Below are positions 30,265-39,040 of a stretch of 64,000 nt of DNA, piece by piece. Every line of letters starts with the position of its first letter. Position 1 is the stretch's first letter. The translations under genes were made by a program, and so were the position numbers. Location of the stretch: positions 1,674,001 through 1,738,000 of the forward strand of contig NZ_AP027292.1 of NCBI RefSeq assembly GCF_030295765.1, in the 5' to 3' direction. This stretch comes from Neptuniibacter halophilus. Lineage in GTDB: Bacteria; Pseudomonadota; Gammaproteobacteria; Pseudomonadales; Balneatricaceae. The notes beneath the pieces are model-generated. The model made no database searches, was not told the origin of the DNA, and saw nothing but the letters and a program-made list of their open reading frames with translations.

Positions 30265-32646
30265 ATGGTAACGGAAACCCGACTATCCACCGAACAACTG
30301 TATCGCAGTTGTGATCCTGAATTACTGCCCTTTAAAACCACTGCTACCCTGAAACCCTTCACCGGCTTTTTTGGTCAGGACCGGGCCATTGAAGCAATGG
30401 ACTTTGGTATCGGCATGCGCAGGCCGGGTTATAACCTGTTTGTGATGGGTAACCCCCACACCGGGCGCTTCTCCTTCGCCATGGAAAATCTCAAAGCGAT
30501 TGCTAAAAAAGAGAAGAAACCGGGCGACTGGGTTTATCTGAATAACCTGAAGGATAATCGTAACCCGCTGGCGATTAACTTCCCTGCCGGGAAGGCGCAG
30601 CAGTTCAAGCGCGACATTAAAAATATTATCGAAACCACCCTGGCTGAGATGCCCGCGGCTTTTGAGAGTCCGGCCTATCAGCGCAAGAAAAGCCGTATTG
30701 AGCGGGATCTGAACCGTTACTACGATCAGGCCATCGAGGCGGTAGAGAAAGAGGCCCGTGAGTACAGTATTGCGGTTTATCGAGATGCCGGCAGCGTTGG
30801 TTTCACGCCGGTCGCAGATGGACAGGCAATGGACGAAGCGGTGTTTTCGCAACTGCCGGAGGAGGTACGTGATGGTTTTACCCGGGCGATCGCCAGCCTT
30901 GAGGATAAGCTCAACGATGCCCTGACCGAACTGCCCCTGTGGCGCCGGGAAGCCACTGAAAAGCTGAAAAATCTCGACCGCGATACAGCGCGCCACTCGG
31001 TATCACGCCTGTTTCAGCAGGTTAAAGATAAATACTCCAATATCCCTACGGTGTCCGACTATCTGGCAGAGATGGAAACCTCTCTGGTGAAAAACTGCGC
31101 CGAAATTGTCGGTGAGGAGAAGTTGCTGGAGCCGGTAACCGATGCCAGCCGCCGTAACTATATGGAGAATAACTACGGCGTTAACCTGCTGGTGGATAAC
31201 GAGAAAGTTAAAGGCGCGCCGGTTATCTACGAGGCGCATCCGAGTTATGAAAATCTGTTTGGCCGGGTTGAGTACACATCGGAGATGGGGGCTCTGTCGA
31301 CCTCCTATAAACTGATCCGCCCCGGTGCTCTGCACCGGGCTAATGGTGGTTATCTGGTGCTGGAGGCAGAAAAACTGCTGGAACAGCCATTTGTCTATGG
31401 TGCCCTGAAGCGCGCTCTTAAGTCCCATGAGATTCGTATTGAGAGCCCGGCCAGCGAATATACCGGAATCAGTACCATTACCTTGACCCCGCAGGCGATT
31501 CCCCTGTCGGTAAAAGTGGTGGTGATCGGCGCGCGGAATATCTATTACCTGCTGCAGGAGCTGGATCACGATTTCGAGAAGATGTTCCGTGTGGTGGTGG
31601 ATTTTGATGAGGATGTAAAGCGTACTGCGCAGATGGTTCGCAACTACGCCCGGCTGATGAAAACCCTGGCCGATGAGGAGGGGCTGGCGCCGCTGACCCG
31701 GCGTGCCGTGGCGCGACTGGTGGAACACAGCTCGCGACAGGCTGAGGATCAGGAGCTGCTGTCAGCACATATCGGAGAGCTGGTGGATCTGCTCTGTGAG
31801 GCGGATTTCAAGCGGATTCGAGAGGAAGATGAACTGATCAACGCGGATCATGTTGAGATGGCGCTGAATGCGAAAGAGCGCCGTACCTCGCGGATGTCAG
31901 AAAAAATCGCAGAGAGTATTCTCAATGAAACCGTGCTGATCGATACCGAGGGCGAGGCGATCGGTAAAGCCAACGGGCTGACAGTGCTGCAGGTGGGCGA
32001 TGTGGCCTTTGGTACACCGGCACGGATTACCGCGACGATGCACCCCGGTAGTCGCGGTATCGTCGATATTGAGCGTGAAGTTACACTGGGGCAGCCGATT
32101 CACTCCAAAGGGGTGCTGATTCTCACCGGGTTCCTCGGTCATCAGTATGCGCAGGATTTCCCGTTGTCGATCTCTGCCAGTATTGCGCTGGAGCAATCCT
32201 ACGGTCTGGTTGATGGCGACAGTGCATCACTGGCGGAGGTCTGCACCCTGCTCTCTGCATTGACCCACATCCCGATCAGCCAGAATTTTGCGATTACCGG
32301 ATCGATCAACCAATATGGTGAAGTGCAGGCGATCGGCGGAGTTAATGAGAAGATCGAAGGCTTCTTTAACCTGTGTAAAACCCGTGGTCTCAATGGGGAG
32401 CAAGGGGTTGTTATACCACGGGCGAACGTGCGCAATCTGATGCTCAAAGCCGAAGTGGTGGAAGCCGCAAGACAAGGGATGTTCGCGGTCTACGCGGTGT
32501 CCCATGTGGATGAGTGCCTGGAGATTCTGATGGGCCGTAAAGCCGGCCGGCGCAAGGAGGATGGCAGCTTCACTCAGCGTAGTATTAATGCACTGGTGGT
32601 GAAGCGGCTGCGTGAGGTTTCCAGCGCGAAAGTTGAGGAAAAATAG
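30265..32646 (+). CDS. Lon-family AAA+ ATP-dependent protease
   Basis: The 793-residue protein belongs to the Lon-like group with an AAA_32-type N-terminal part rather than the classical Lon substrate domain. The nucleotide-binding loop is GNPHTGRFS (62-70), with Arg where Walker A normally has Lys; I recall similar loops in this family. The C-terminal proteolytic domain has the Ser/Lys dyad: Ser653 in DGDSAS and Lys696 in GGVNEK. The 43-residue spacing equals that in E. coli Lon. It should be a cytosolic protease; substrates are unknown. It stands alone after aroE, with its own putative promoter. Confidence 0.92.
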   Translation: MVTETRLSTEQLYRSCDPELLPFKTTATLKPFTGFFGQDRAIEAMDFGIGMRRPGYNLFVMGNPHTGRFSFAMENLKAIAKKEKKPGDWVYLNNLKDNRNPLAINFPAGKAQQFKRDIKNIIETTLAEMPAAFESPAYQRKKSRIERDLNRYYDQAIEAVEKEAREYSIAVYRDAGSVGFTPVADGQAMDEAVFSQLPEEVRDGFTRAIASLEDKLNDALTELPLWRREATEKLKNLDRDTARHSVSRLFQQVKDKYSNIPTVSDYLAEMETSLVKNCAEIVGEEKLLEPVTDASRRNYMENNYGVNLLVDNEKVKGAPVIYEAHPSYENLFGRVEYTSEMGALSTSYKLIRPGALHRANGGYLVLEAEKLLEQPFVYGALKRALKSHEIRIESPASEYTGISTITLTPQAIPLSVKVVVIGARNIYYLLQELDHDFEKMFRVVVDFDEDVKRTAQMVRNYARLMKTLADEEGLAPLTRRAVARLVEHSSRQAEDQELLSAHIGELVDLLCEADFKRIREEDELINADHVEMALNAKERRTSRMSEKIAESILNETVLIDTEGEAIGKANGLTVLQVGDVAFGTPARITATMHPGSRGIVDIEREVTLGQPIHSKGVLILTGFLGHQYAQDFPLSISASIALEQSYGLVDGDSASLAEVCTLLSALTHIPISQNFAITGSINQYGEVQAIGGVNEKIEGFFNLCKTRGLNGEQGVVIPRANVRNLMLKAEVVEAARQGMFAVYAVSHVDECLEILMGRKAGRRKEDGSFTQRSINALVVKRLREVSSAKVEEK

Positions 32647-32728
32647 GCTGCATCCGGATCCCGGATGAAACTTTTATGGCACCGGTTCCCAATCGGTTCC
32701 TGAAAGGATAATATCCGCCGAAACAAAG

Positions 32729-32753
32729 GGTTGTGCTGTTTGCCAGCACAACC
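32729..32753. terminator. hairpin between the Lon-like gene and the porin
   Basis: A perfect 10-bp stem (32729-32738 with 32744-32753, 5-base loop TTTGC) lies between two convergent genes. The flanks are only moderately T-rich on the minus strand (CTTTGTTT), so it may terminate the porin transcript. Confidence 0.6.
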
Positions 32754-32827
32754 AACAGATTGTGACGACCGGTGCTGATGATGAAGGGGGATTCAGTACC
32801 GGTCTGTCACTCCTGCTAGGGGATGCC

Positions 32828-33865
32828 TCAGAACTCGGTAACCAGAACCAGATTCAGGGTATCGGTTTCAGCACCGCTGTTATCTTCGTCACGCACATAT
32901 TCTGCTACTACGCTGGTGTTCTCACCAAAGGCGCGTTCCATGCCCAGTACGGTACGCTCGGCATCGGCTGCAGAATCATCGATATCGCTGTAACCCAGAT
33001 AAACCTGACCCTCTGCACCGAACAGCTCCGTGTTATAGGCAGCATTGAGTGCCATAAACTGAGGATCAAAGTCGCTGCCATCCACTTCAATAAACTCTGC
33101 ACTGAAGGCAAACGGGCCGGTTTCCAGCAGCGCATTCAGACGCCATGCATCCGCCGCTTCGCTGGTCAGGTCTGTCAGATCATTAGCATCGTCCTGCAGG
33201 TCATTGGCGTAACCGGCACCCAGAGTCAGCCCTTCAGCCGCTTCCAGAGACAGATTCAGGCCGTAGGTATTTACCGAATCACCTTCATCGTTGTTGTAGA
33301 TGAAAACGTCAGCCGCCAGCGGGCCTGTTCCGAACGACGCCATCGCCATCCCTTCAGTGATGTCGAAGAAATCATCGGTCAGAGGGGAAGTCCAGCCTGC
33401 GTCGTTGATGGCCGCGAACGGAATCGGCGCCTTACCTACGGTCAGAGTGGCCGGAGTCTCATCGTTACCGATAACGGCATAAGCTTCAGACAGTTCAATC
33501 CCATCATCATCTGAGTTGTATTCCAGCAGAGAGGAAACGGCGACCAGCTCATTCAGCTGAGCTTCTACTGCCAGCTCAAAGGTGTCGACTTCAATGTCGC
33601 TGGCGGAGTTGCCGCTCTCTTCTTCGCTGTGGGACGCCAGAATTTCCAGTGCGCCGGAAACGCTGACATTATCGGCAAAGCCACCTGCAGATGCGGGGCT
33701 TGCGGCCTGCTGTTCAATGGTTTCCTGCTGCTCAGCCAGCTTAGCTTCCAGTTGAGCAATACGTGCTTTCATAGCATTCAGTTCTGCTACAACGTCCGAG
33801 GCGTATGCTGGAGTGGCGCTGGTCAGTGCAGCGGTGATCAGTGTTGCAATTGCGGTTTTCTTCAT
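32828..33865 (-). CDS. LbtU-like outer-membrane porin, putatively Zur-regulated
   Basis: The 345-residue protein has a signal peptide (MKKTAIATLITAALTSATPAYA) and a short coiled coil (about 24-55, rich in Glu and Gln). A predicted acidic beta-barrel follows, ending in Phe, as outer-membrane proteins do. The features resemble the LbtU family, named for legiobactin uptake in Legionella; substrate specificity here is unknown. A near-perfect Zur box overlaps its promoter, suggesting induction under zinc shortage and a role in zinc or zinc-chelate passage. It lies downstream of the imelysin operon but behind its own promoter. Confidence 0.78.
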   Translation of the reverse strand: MKKTAIATLITAALTSATPAYASDVVAELNAMKARIAQLEAKLAEQQETIEQQAASPASAGGFADNVSVSGALEILASHSEEESGNSASDIEVDTFELAVEAQLNELVAVSSLLEYNSDDDGIELSEAYAVIGNDETPATLTVGKAPIPFAAINDAGWTSPLTDDFFDITEGMAMASFGTGPLAADVFIYNNDEGDSVNTYGLNLSLEAAEGLTLGAGYANDLQDDANDLTDLTSEAADAWRLNALLETGPFAFSAEFIEVDGSDFDPQFMALNAAYNTELFGAEGQVYLGYSDIDDSAADAERTVLGMERAFGENTSVVAEYVRDEDNSGAETDTLNLVLVTEF

Positions 33866-33895
33866 GGTTTACCCTTCTATATCAAAGCGTCGGTG

Positions 33896-33924
33896 ATTAT
33901 ATTGATTATGTTATAATATTACAT
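33896..33924 (-). promoter_or_regulatory. porin promoter with Zur box
   Basis: Positions 33908-33924 read ATGTTATAATATTACAT. This matches the gammaproteobacterial Zur consensus core ATGTTATANTATAACAT at 15 of 16 defined positions. On the minus strand a perfect TATAAT (33896-33901) lies 17 bp from a poor -35 at 33919-33924. The box covers the -35 and spacer, where a bound repressor would block transcription. Confidence 0.75.
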
Positions 33925-33964
33925 TAACTTTATTTCTGTGCCGGGTTGATGCCGCCTCAGTTTT

Positions 33965-35065
33965 TTAACTGAAGCTGCTCAGGTGGTTATCCCAGGCGAC
34001 AATTTCACTCAGGGGAACTTTCTCCCGCTGACCATTACTGGCGTTGTAGCGATAACAGCGGCCGCGCCCGGTGGTGATCAGAAACTCTGCGTCATTCGGG
34101 GTTGCGGCCAGACCGCAACCATCCCGGCTTGCGACCTGACTGAGATACTCACCCTGTTCATTCCAAAAGGTAACTAAGTTACCTCGTGGTGATGAGATTG
34201 CCGCCACCTGTCCGCTACGATCGTAACGGGCGCTGCCGCAGTATTGCTTCATCGCCAGATTGACCTCAGCAGGTGCGCGAACCAACTGTAATGGCCGGCT
34301 CCGGGTATGGAAGGCCACCAGAGGTACATCATCCGACTTGGCGCCCTGATACTGCAGGGCGATCGCCACCCTGCCCCGCGGGTTGATGTCAAAATGGCGG
34401 ATGCTCAGTTGATGCAACGTCTGCGGCATGAACACCTGCTCCAGCAACTGGCCGCTGGCCAGATCCAGATAGGCCAGTGACGGCTGCATTGTCTCCAGAT
34501 TGAGCTTCTCCCTGCCCCGGTTCGGATGGGTCAGGATACCGCCGTTTGCAACGACCAGAGTGCGTCCGTCGGGCATCATCTTCAGTTCGTGAGGGCCCGT
34601 TCCTGCGGAGGAAAACTGGCGGATAACGACAGCCTTCTGCTGCAGATCCCGCACGACGATCAGGCCTTCCCCGGTGTTTATCTGATTTTCACTGCTGATC
34701 AGATAGCGGCCGTCAGGGCTGAAGATTGCATGGCCGTAAAAGTGCTGTCCCGGACTGCTGTGGATACGCTGCAGCAGCGTTTTGTTCTGGTAATCCAGCA
34801 GATCGATAAAGGTTTCCGGCCGTCGGCCAACCACGGCAAGCAGTGGCCGGTTCGGGTGCCGCTCCACATGGTGCGCACGGGCGGGCAAGGTATGGCTGAA
34901 CTGTACCTTGCCCTGTTGATCGATCAGGCGGAGCTGATACTCGCCGGCCCGGGTTTTGGCAGCGGAAGCAAACAGCGGAGCAGTGCCTCGGGTTTCAGCC
35001 ATCAGGCCGGGCGAAAACAGGCTGCTGGCCAGTAACAGGCTGAACTGACGTCGGTTAATCCCCAT
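33965..35065 (-). CDS. DUF1513 exported protein
   Basis: The 366-residue protein starts MGINRRQFSLLLASSLFSPG, a probable twin-arginine signal. The remainder is a predicted beta-propeller with repeated blocks such as HHVERHPNRPLLAVVGRRPETF and GHAIFSPDGRYLISSEN, typical of DUF1513. No reaction is known. It overlaps the upstream imelysin gene by 11 bp. DUF1513 proteins are commonly encoded with imelysin and di-heme oxidoreductase genes, and that association suggests a periplasmic role in iron acquisition. Confidence 0.85.
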   Translation of the reverse strand: MGINRRQFSLLLASSLFSPGLMAETRGTAPLFASAAKTRAGEYQLRLIDQQGKVQFSHTLPARAHHVERHPNRPLLAVVGRRPETFIDLLDYQNKTLLQRIHSSPGQHFYGHAIFSPDGRYLISSENQINTGEGLIVVRDLQQKAVVIRQFSSAGTGPHELKMMPDGRTLVVANGGILTHPNRGREKLNLETMQPSLAYLDLASGQLLEQVFMPQTLHQLSIRHFDINPRGRVAIALQYQGAKSDDVPLVAFHTRSRPLQLVRAPAEVNLAMKQYCGSARYDRSGQVAAISSPRGNLVTFWNEQGEYLSQVASRDGCGLAATPNDAEFLITTGRGRCYRYNASNGQREKVPLSEIVAWDNHLSSFS

Positions 35066-36140
35066 CGCGGCTATTGAATCCCAGTTGTACTCCGAGGTTG
35101 CTGACGGCCTGTTTCAGGTCGCTGTTGAGTTGTTTCAGCTCGCTGCTCACCTGCAACAGCTGAGCGCGTACCTGATCATCCCGGATCTGCTCATACAGCG
35201 GGCCGGGGATCTCGCTTAACTGTTGTTTCAGGGTGACAAACTGCTGCTCGATGCTGGCTGCCAGCGCCTTTTCTCCCTTATCCTGCAGCAGTTGTGAAAA
35301 GGAATAGCCTTTCAGCCCGCTGTACATATGGTGCAGGGAGGCGATGTTAGTACGGAGGTTGGTCAGCGCTTGTCGGCTGCGCCAGCTCTCTAACTGTCGT
35401 GGACGGGCTTTTTTGTTGCCCAGCGGGCGCAGCAGTTTCAGGTCGCGAATAATCTCAATGGGTTCCACCTGAGCTTTCAGCAGATCGATCCCCGCCTCTT
35501 CTGCGCTCTCGTAGCTGCCCTCTTCCGATTCCAGATAACTGAACTCCTGCTGGAAACTCTGCCACTCTGTATAGGTGTTGTGACTCTGCAGCCTGATATA
35601 GTCGCTTACGGCGTGGGCAAACTGGCAGTTGAACGGATTCTGCCGGATCGTCATCAGAGACTGATCGGCAAACAGCAGTCGTTCCATTGCCGGCAGCCCT
35701 TTCACGGCGATGCTGGCACCCTGCAGGTACGCCTGACTCAGGGTCGCCGGGTCCTTCGCGGTCAGCAGCTTCTCCAACTGGCGGGATGTGAGGTTCTTTT
35801 TGTCCGGCCAGAACTGCATGCTGTAGTTACGCATCAGCAATTCGACAGGGCCGAAGTTGATGTGCTGAATCCCCTGCCATGCGGCCAGCGTCTGGCGAAA
35901 AGCTTCCCGGCTGGCTTCAAGATGTGCCTTATCGGTCTGCTGACACAGGGCGGCTGTCGTTAATGCCAGTCTGGCCGCGCTTGAGGCCAGGGTTTGGTAA
36001 CCGGGCAGTACATGCTCGCTGACGATGCTTTGATTCAGGCGCAGCCACTGCTCCGGGCTGACGTCTGCCTGAGCGCTGGGCTGAAAACCGATCAGGGCCA
36101 GTGCTGGCAGCAGAAGGGATGATTTTATGCAAAAGCTCAC
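35055..36140 (-). CDS. imelysin family protein (second copy, no GxHxxE)
   Basis: The 361-residue protein has a signal peptide ending near FQPSAQA and helical imelysin-like sequence. Where classical imelysins have GxHxxE, this one has GLPAMERLLF, so the conserved His is replaced by Pro. The start is a GTG overlapping the last base of the upstream stop (TAGTG), implying translational coupling. It lies between the di-heme oxidoreductase and DUF1513 genes. Imelysins are periplasmic or surface proteins linked to iron uptake; this short form may be a partner rather than the iron-binding member. Confidence 0.85.
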   Translation of the reverse strand: MSFCIKSSLLLPALALIGFQPSAQADVSPEQWLRLNQSIVSEHVLPGYQTLASSAARLALTTAALCQQTDKAHLEASREAFRQTLAAWQGIQHINFGPVELLMRNYSMQFWPDKKNLTSRQLEKLLTAKDPATLSQAYLQGASIAVKGLPAMERLLFADQSLMTIRQNPFNCQFAHAVSDYIRLQSHNTYTEWQSFQQEFSYLESEEGSYESAEEAGIDLLKAQVEPIEIIRDLKLLRPLGNKKARPRQLESWRSRQALTNLRTNIASLHHMYSGLKGYSFSQLLQDKGEKALAASIEQQFVTLKQQLSEIPGPLYEQIRDDQVRAQLLQVSSELKQLNSDLKQAVSNLGVQLGFNSRDGD

Positions 36141-37600
36141 TAGAGAGACTCCAGGAATTTAATCAGTTTTGCCCGGTCAGAAACCGGCATGTTGACCACG
36201 TTGTCGCGTGCGCTGCGGGCTTCACCGCCGTGCCAGAGTATCGCCTCCAGCAGGCTTCGGGCGCGACCGTCGTGCAGGAAATGGGTATGGCCGGAGACCA
36301 GTCTGGTGAGGCCGATGCCCCACAGCGGTGGGGTCCGCCATTCGCGGCCATTGGCAGCGAATTCCGGGCGCTGATCGGCCAGTCCATCACCCATGTCATG
36401 CAGCAGCAGGTCAGTGTAGGGCCAGATTTTCTGCTGGCTTAAGGCCGGTCGTTGCGAATCAGTAGCGGTCACGAAGTCTGGCTGGTGGCAGCGGGCGCAA
36501 CCGGTTTGCAGGAACAACTGTTTACCTGCCAGCACATCCGGGTTATCCGCGTTTCGTCGTGCCGGCACGGCAATATGCTGACTGAAAAACAGTACCGTGC
36601 GGTCCATCTCCGGGGCCGCTTCCAGATCCGCGTGAATCGGGCTGGCCCCATGTGCCAGCCTGAGACAGGCGTGCTGGGCTTTAGTGCAGTCTCCGTAAGG
36701 GTTCCGGGCATCCGCTGTGGAGATGCCGATATCGCCATTAAAGGCTGCACTGTTCTGCTGCTGCAGGTTCGGCATGCCGGCTTTCCAGCCAAAGCGTCCC
36801 AGGGCTTTACCCTGCGCTGCCTGATCCCAGACCCAGTTGGCGCGTCCGGAAATACCATCTCCGTCACGGTCATCAGGGTCGCTCAACGCAAGAATAGCCT
36901 GCTGCGGAATCCGTTCCAGCAGGCCCAGACCAATCATCGGCGGGGTCAGTCGCGGCGACGTCATTAATTGTGGGTGTAACGGGCCGAACTGAGGATCGTC
37001 TATATGATACTCAGGTTTGCGCAGCGAAACCTGTTCACCGCCGTTGAGGGTGATCTGAAACTCGCGGTAGCTGATTCGTAAGCGCCCTTCTGCGCTGAGC
37101 CCGCTGACAGCAAAGTCCTGTAGCTGGTTGCCATACACAGGTTCCGGAATACTGCCCAAACGTCCGCTGGCCAGTGCCTGACGCTGGGCTTCGGTCTGCG
37201 GCGGAATACTTAAACGCAGGAACAGGGAGATCGCGTTATCGGCCGGGTTGTCAGGGTCAGGCGTGTGGCCCCGTCCATTGTTGCGATGGCACTGCATGCA
37301 GGAACGGGCGTTATACAAGGGTCCAAGGCCATCACTGGCGGTCGTTGACGAAGGGGCGGCCACCCAGAGTTTTTTGAATATTCCCAGACCCAGGCGGTAG
37401 TCCATCTGCTGTGCAAACGGCATGTTGGCAGCCGGATGGCTGAAAGCTTTGCTGTCGGCGGCTTTGTAATGGGTGGTTGCTCCGCCCTGCGCCACTTCGT
37501 CCGGATCAAACTGTTGCCCGGTAGCCATACTCACAGGCGCCAGACAGAGTGCGAACAGCAGCCCGAAAGTGGGTGTAAGGTATGAGAATAGTGTCTTCAT
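36140..37600 (-). CDS. di-heme oxidoreductase family protein (DUF1111-type)
   Basis: The 486-residue exported protein has a signal peptide ending near PVSMATG and two c-type heme motifs, CMQCH (about residue 100) and CARCH (about residue 370). It belongs to the family often annotated as thiol or di-heme oxidoreductase (DUF1111). A conserved IGLGLLERIP and TPPLWGIGLT support this. It lies 49 bp after the large imelysin gene and is coupled to the small imelysin gene. A periplasmic redox role in reducing iron for uptake is plausible but unproven. Confidence 0.88.
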   Translation of the reverse strand: MKTLFSYLTPTFGLLFALCLAPVSMATGQQFDPDEVAQGGATTHYKAADSKAFSHPAANMPFAQQMDYRLGLGIFKKLWVAAPSSTTASDGLGPLYNARSCMQCHRNNGRGHTPDPDNPADNAISLFLRLSIPPQTEAQRQALASGRLGSIPEPVYGNQLQDFAVSGLSAEGRLRISYREFQITLNGGEQVSLRKPEYHIDDPQFGPLHPQLMTSPRLTPPMIGLGLLERIPQQAILALSDPDDRDGDGISGRANWVWDQAAQGKALGRFGWKAGMPNLQQQNSAAFNGDIGISTADARNPYGDCTKAQHACLRLAHGASPIHADLEAAPEMDRTVLFFSQHIAVPARRNADNPDVLAGKQLFLQTGCARCHQPDFVTATDSQRPALSQQKIWPYTDLLLHDMGDGLADQRPEFAANGREWRTPPLWGIGLTRLVSGHTHFLHDGRARSLLEAILWHGGEARSARDNVVNMPVSDRAKLIKFLESL

Positions 37601-37649
37601 AACGGAAAATCCGGGGCAAGCCCCGGATCTGTCTTAGTCAGTGCCTGAT

Positions 37650-38930
37650 TTACTCGGCACCCACCAGTGCCGGGTTGTCGAGGCTGTCTGAGCCTTCCAG
37701 TTCGATGCCATCCAGTTCCAGCGTGGCAATCACGTTTTCGATCGCTTCCGCCTCAGCAACCAGTGCGTCCACAAAGGTCTGTACCGTCTGGTTACCCGCG
37801 GCGTTATCTGCAGCGATCAGGACGTCAAAGGTATTGCCTGTTGCTGCCGCATCAACCATCGCCTGAGCCGCCGCTTCCGTTGCATCCAGTTTGCCGCGCA
37901 GGGCGCTGTCAGCATCAGCATTCTGGCTGTTGACCAGCTCGGACAGGCTGGCGCCCTTCACCTGACTGCCATCAACCCGGGTGTACTGGCCGAGGTAGAC
38001 GTTCTTGATCCCTTTGGCATCGTAATAGTGGGAGAAGTGAGTGTTATCGGAGAAGCAGTCGTGCTCCTCTTCCGGGTCGTGCAGCATCAGGCCCAGCTTT
38101 GTACGTTCACCGGCCAGTTCGCCGTAGGCCAGACTGCCCATGCCGGTGAGCATGGTGGAGAGGCCGCCCTGCGGGCCTTTGGCCTGCAGATCCTGACGTG
38201 CAGCACCGTTTTCTGCCCAGTTAGCAGTCATTTCAGCCAGATCATCGATCAGCAGTTCAGTGGCCGCTTTGAGGTAATCCCGGCGACGGTCGCAGTTGCC
38301 GTTGCTGCAGTTCTGCAGATCAAAATCGGTCGCCGGCCGCTGGCCCGCACCCGGTTGGGTACCGTTCAGATCCTGACCCCAGAGCAGAAATTCAATGGCG
38401 TGGTAACCGGTCGCAACATTGGCCTCTACCTCATCAATCTCATGCAGTACCTCGCCCAGCAACTGTTTGTTGATCTGGGTTGCGTCTACTTCGACACCGC
38501 CGATTTTCAGGGTTTTGTTGGCGATGATGTTGGCGCTGTAAAACGGGTTCTCGTCGGATTCACTGCCGTAGCCCGGATCGACGTAGTCGATCAGGCCTTC
38601 ATCCAGAGGCCAGGCATTGACCTTACCTTCCCAGTCATCGACCAGCGCGTTACCGAAGCGGTAAGCCTCTGACTGCTGGTAAGGTACACGGGCTGCGATC
38701 CAGGCCTGACGGGCCTTGTTCAGGTTGGCTTCGTCAGGTTGAGCCAGAAACTGATCAATGACGCTGTTTAGCTGTTTAGCCGTCAGCAGTGAGTCTTCAT
38801 AGGTGGCGTGAGCAATATCGGCGTAGTTTTTCAGAATGGCCTCAGCCGAGGGCGCTGCCGCCTGAGCCTGTGTGGTGCCGAAAAGTACTGTAGAGACCGC
38901 GAGTGCTGCCATCGACCTGGAGAAGTTCAT
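37650..38930 (-). CDS. imelysin family iron-regulated protein (IrpA-like)
   Basis: The 426-residue protein has a signal peptide (ending TTQAQAAA) and an imelysin domain with the diagnostic GYHAIEFLLWG (GxHxxE). The insert CSNGNCDRRRDY and the conserved VDDWEGKVNAWPLDEGLIDYV resemble IrpA-type iron-regulated proteins. AAAAGGA precedes the ATG. It is the first gene of the leftward cluster that continues with the di-heme oxidoreductase, the second imelysin and DUF1513. A Fur-like box lies about 45 bp upstream, consistent with expression under iron limitation. Confidence 0.9.
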   Translation of the reverse strand: MNFSRSMAALAVSTVLFGTTQAQAAAPSAEAILKNYADIAHATYEDSLLTAKQLNSVIDQFLAQPDEANLNKARQAWIAARVPYQQSEAYRFGNALVDDWEGKVNAWPLDEGLIDYVDPGYGSESDENPFYSANIIANKTLKIGGVEVDATQINKQLLGEVLHEIDEVEANVATGYHAIEFLLWGQDLNGTQPGAGQRPATDFDLQNCSNGNCDRRRDYLKAATELLIDDLAEMTANWAENGAARQDLQAKGPQGGLSTMLTGMGSLAYGELAGERTKLGLMLHDPEEEHDCFSDNTHFSHYYDAKGIKNVYLGQYTRVDGSQVKGASLSELVNSQNADADSALRGKLDATEAAAQAMVDAAATGNTFDVLIAADNAAGNQTVQTFVDALVAEAEAIENVIATLELDGIELEGSDSLDNPALVGAE

Positions 38931-38975
38931 CGATCAATTCCTTTTATTACTGGTTATTGAGGCGATGAGAGTAAT

Positions 38976-38994
38976 CGTAATGAGAATAGATATC
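38976..38994 (-). promoter_or_regulatory. putative Fur box upstream of the imelysin operon
   Basis: The 19 bases 38976-38994 (CGTAATGAGAATAGATATC) match the Fur consensus GATAATGATAATCATTATC at 13 of 19 positions. An overlapping GATGAGA-GTAAT half-site (38964-38975) extends the pattern. The position fits a repressor site for the operon starting at 38930. Strength is inference from sequence only. Confidence 0.6.
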
Positions 38995-39040
38995 AATAAT
39001 AAATGCATTTGTGCTTATAAAAACTGCTCCACGTCATTTT

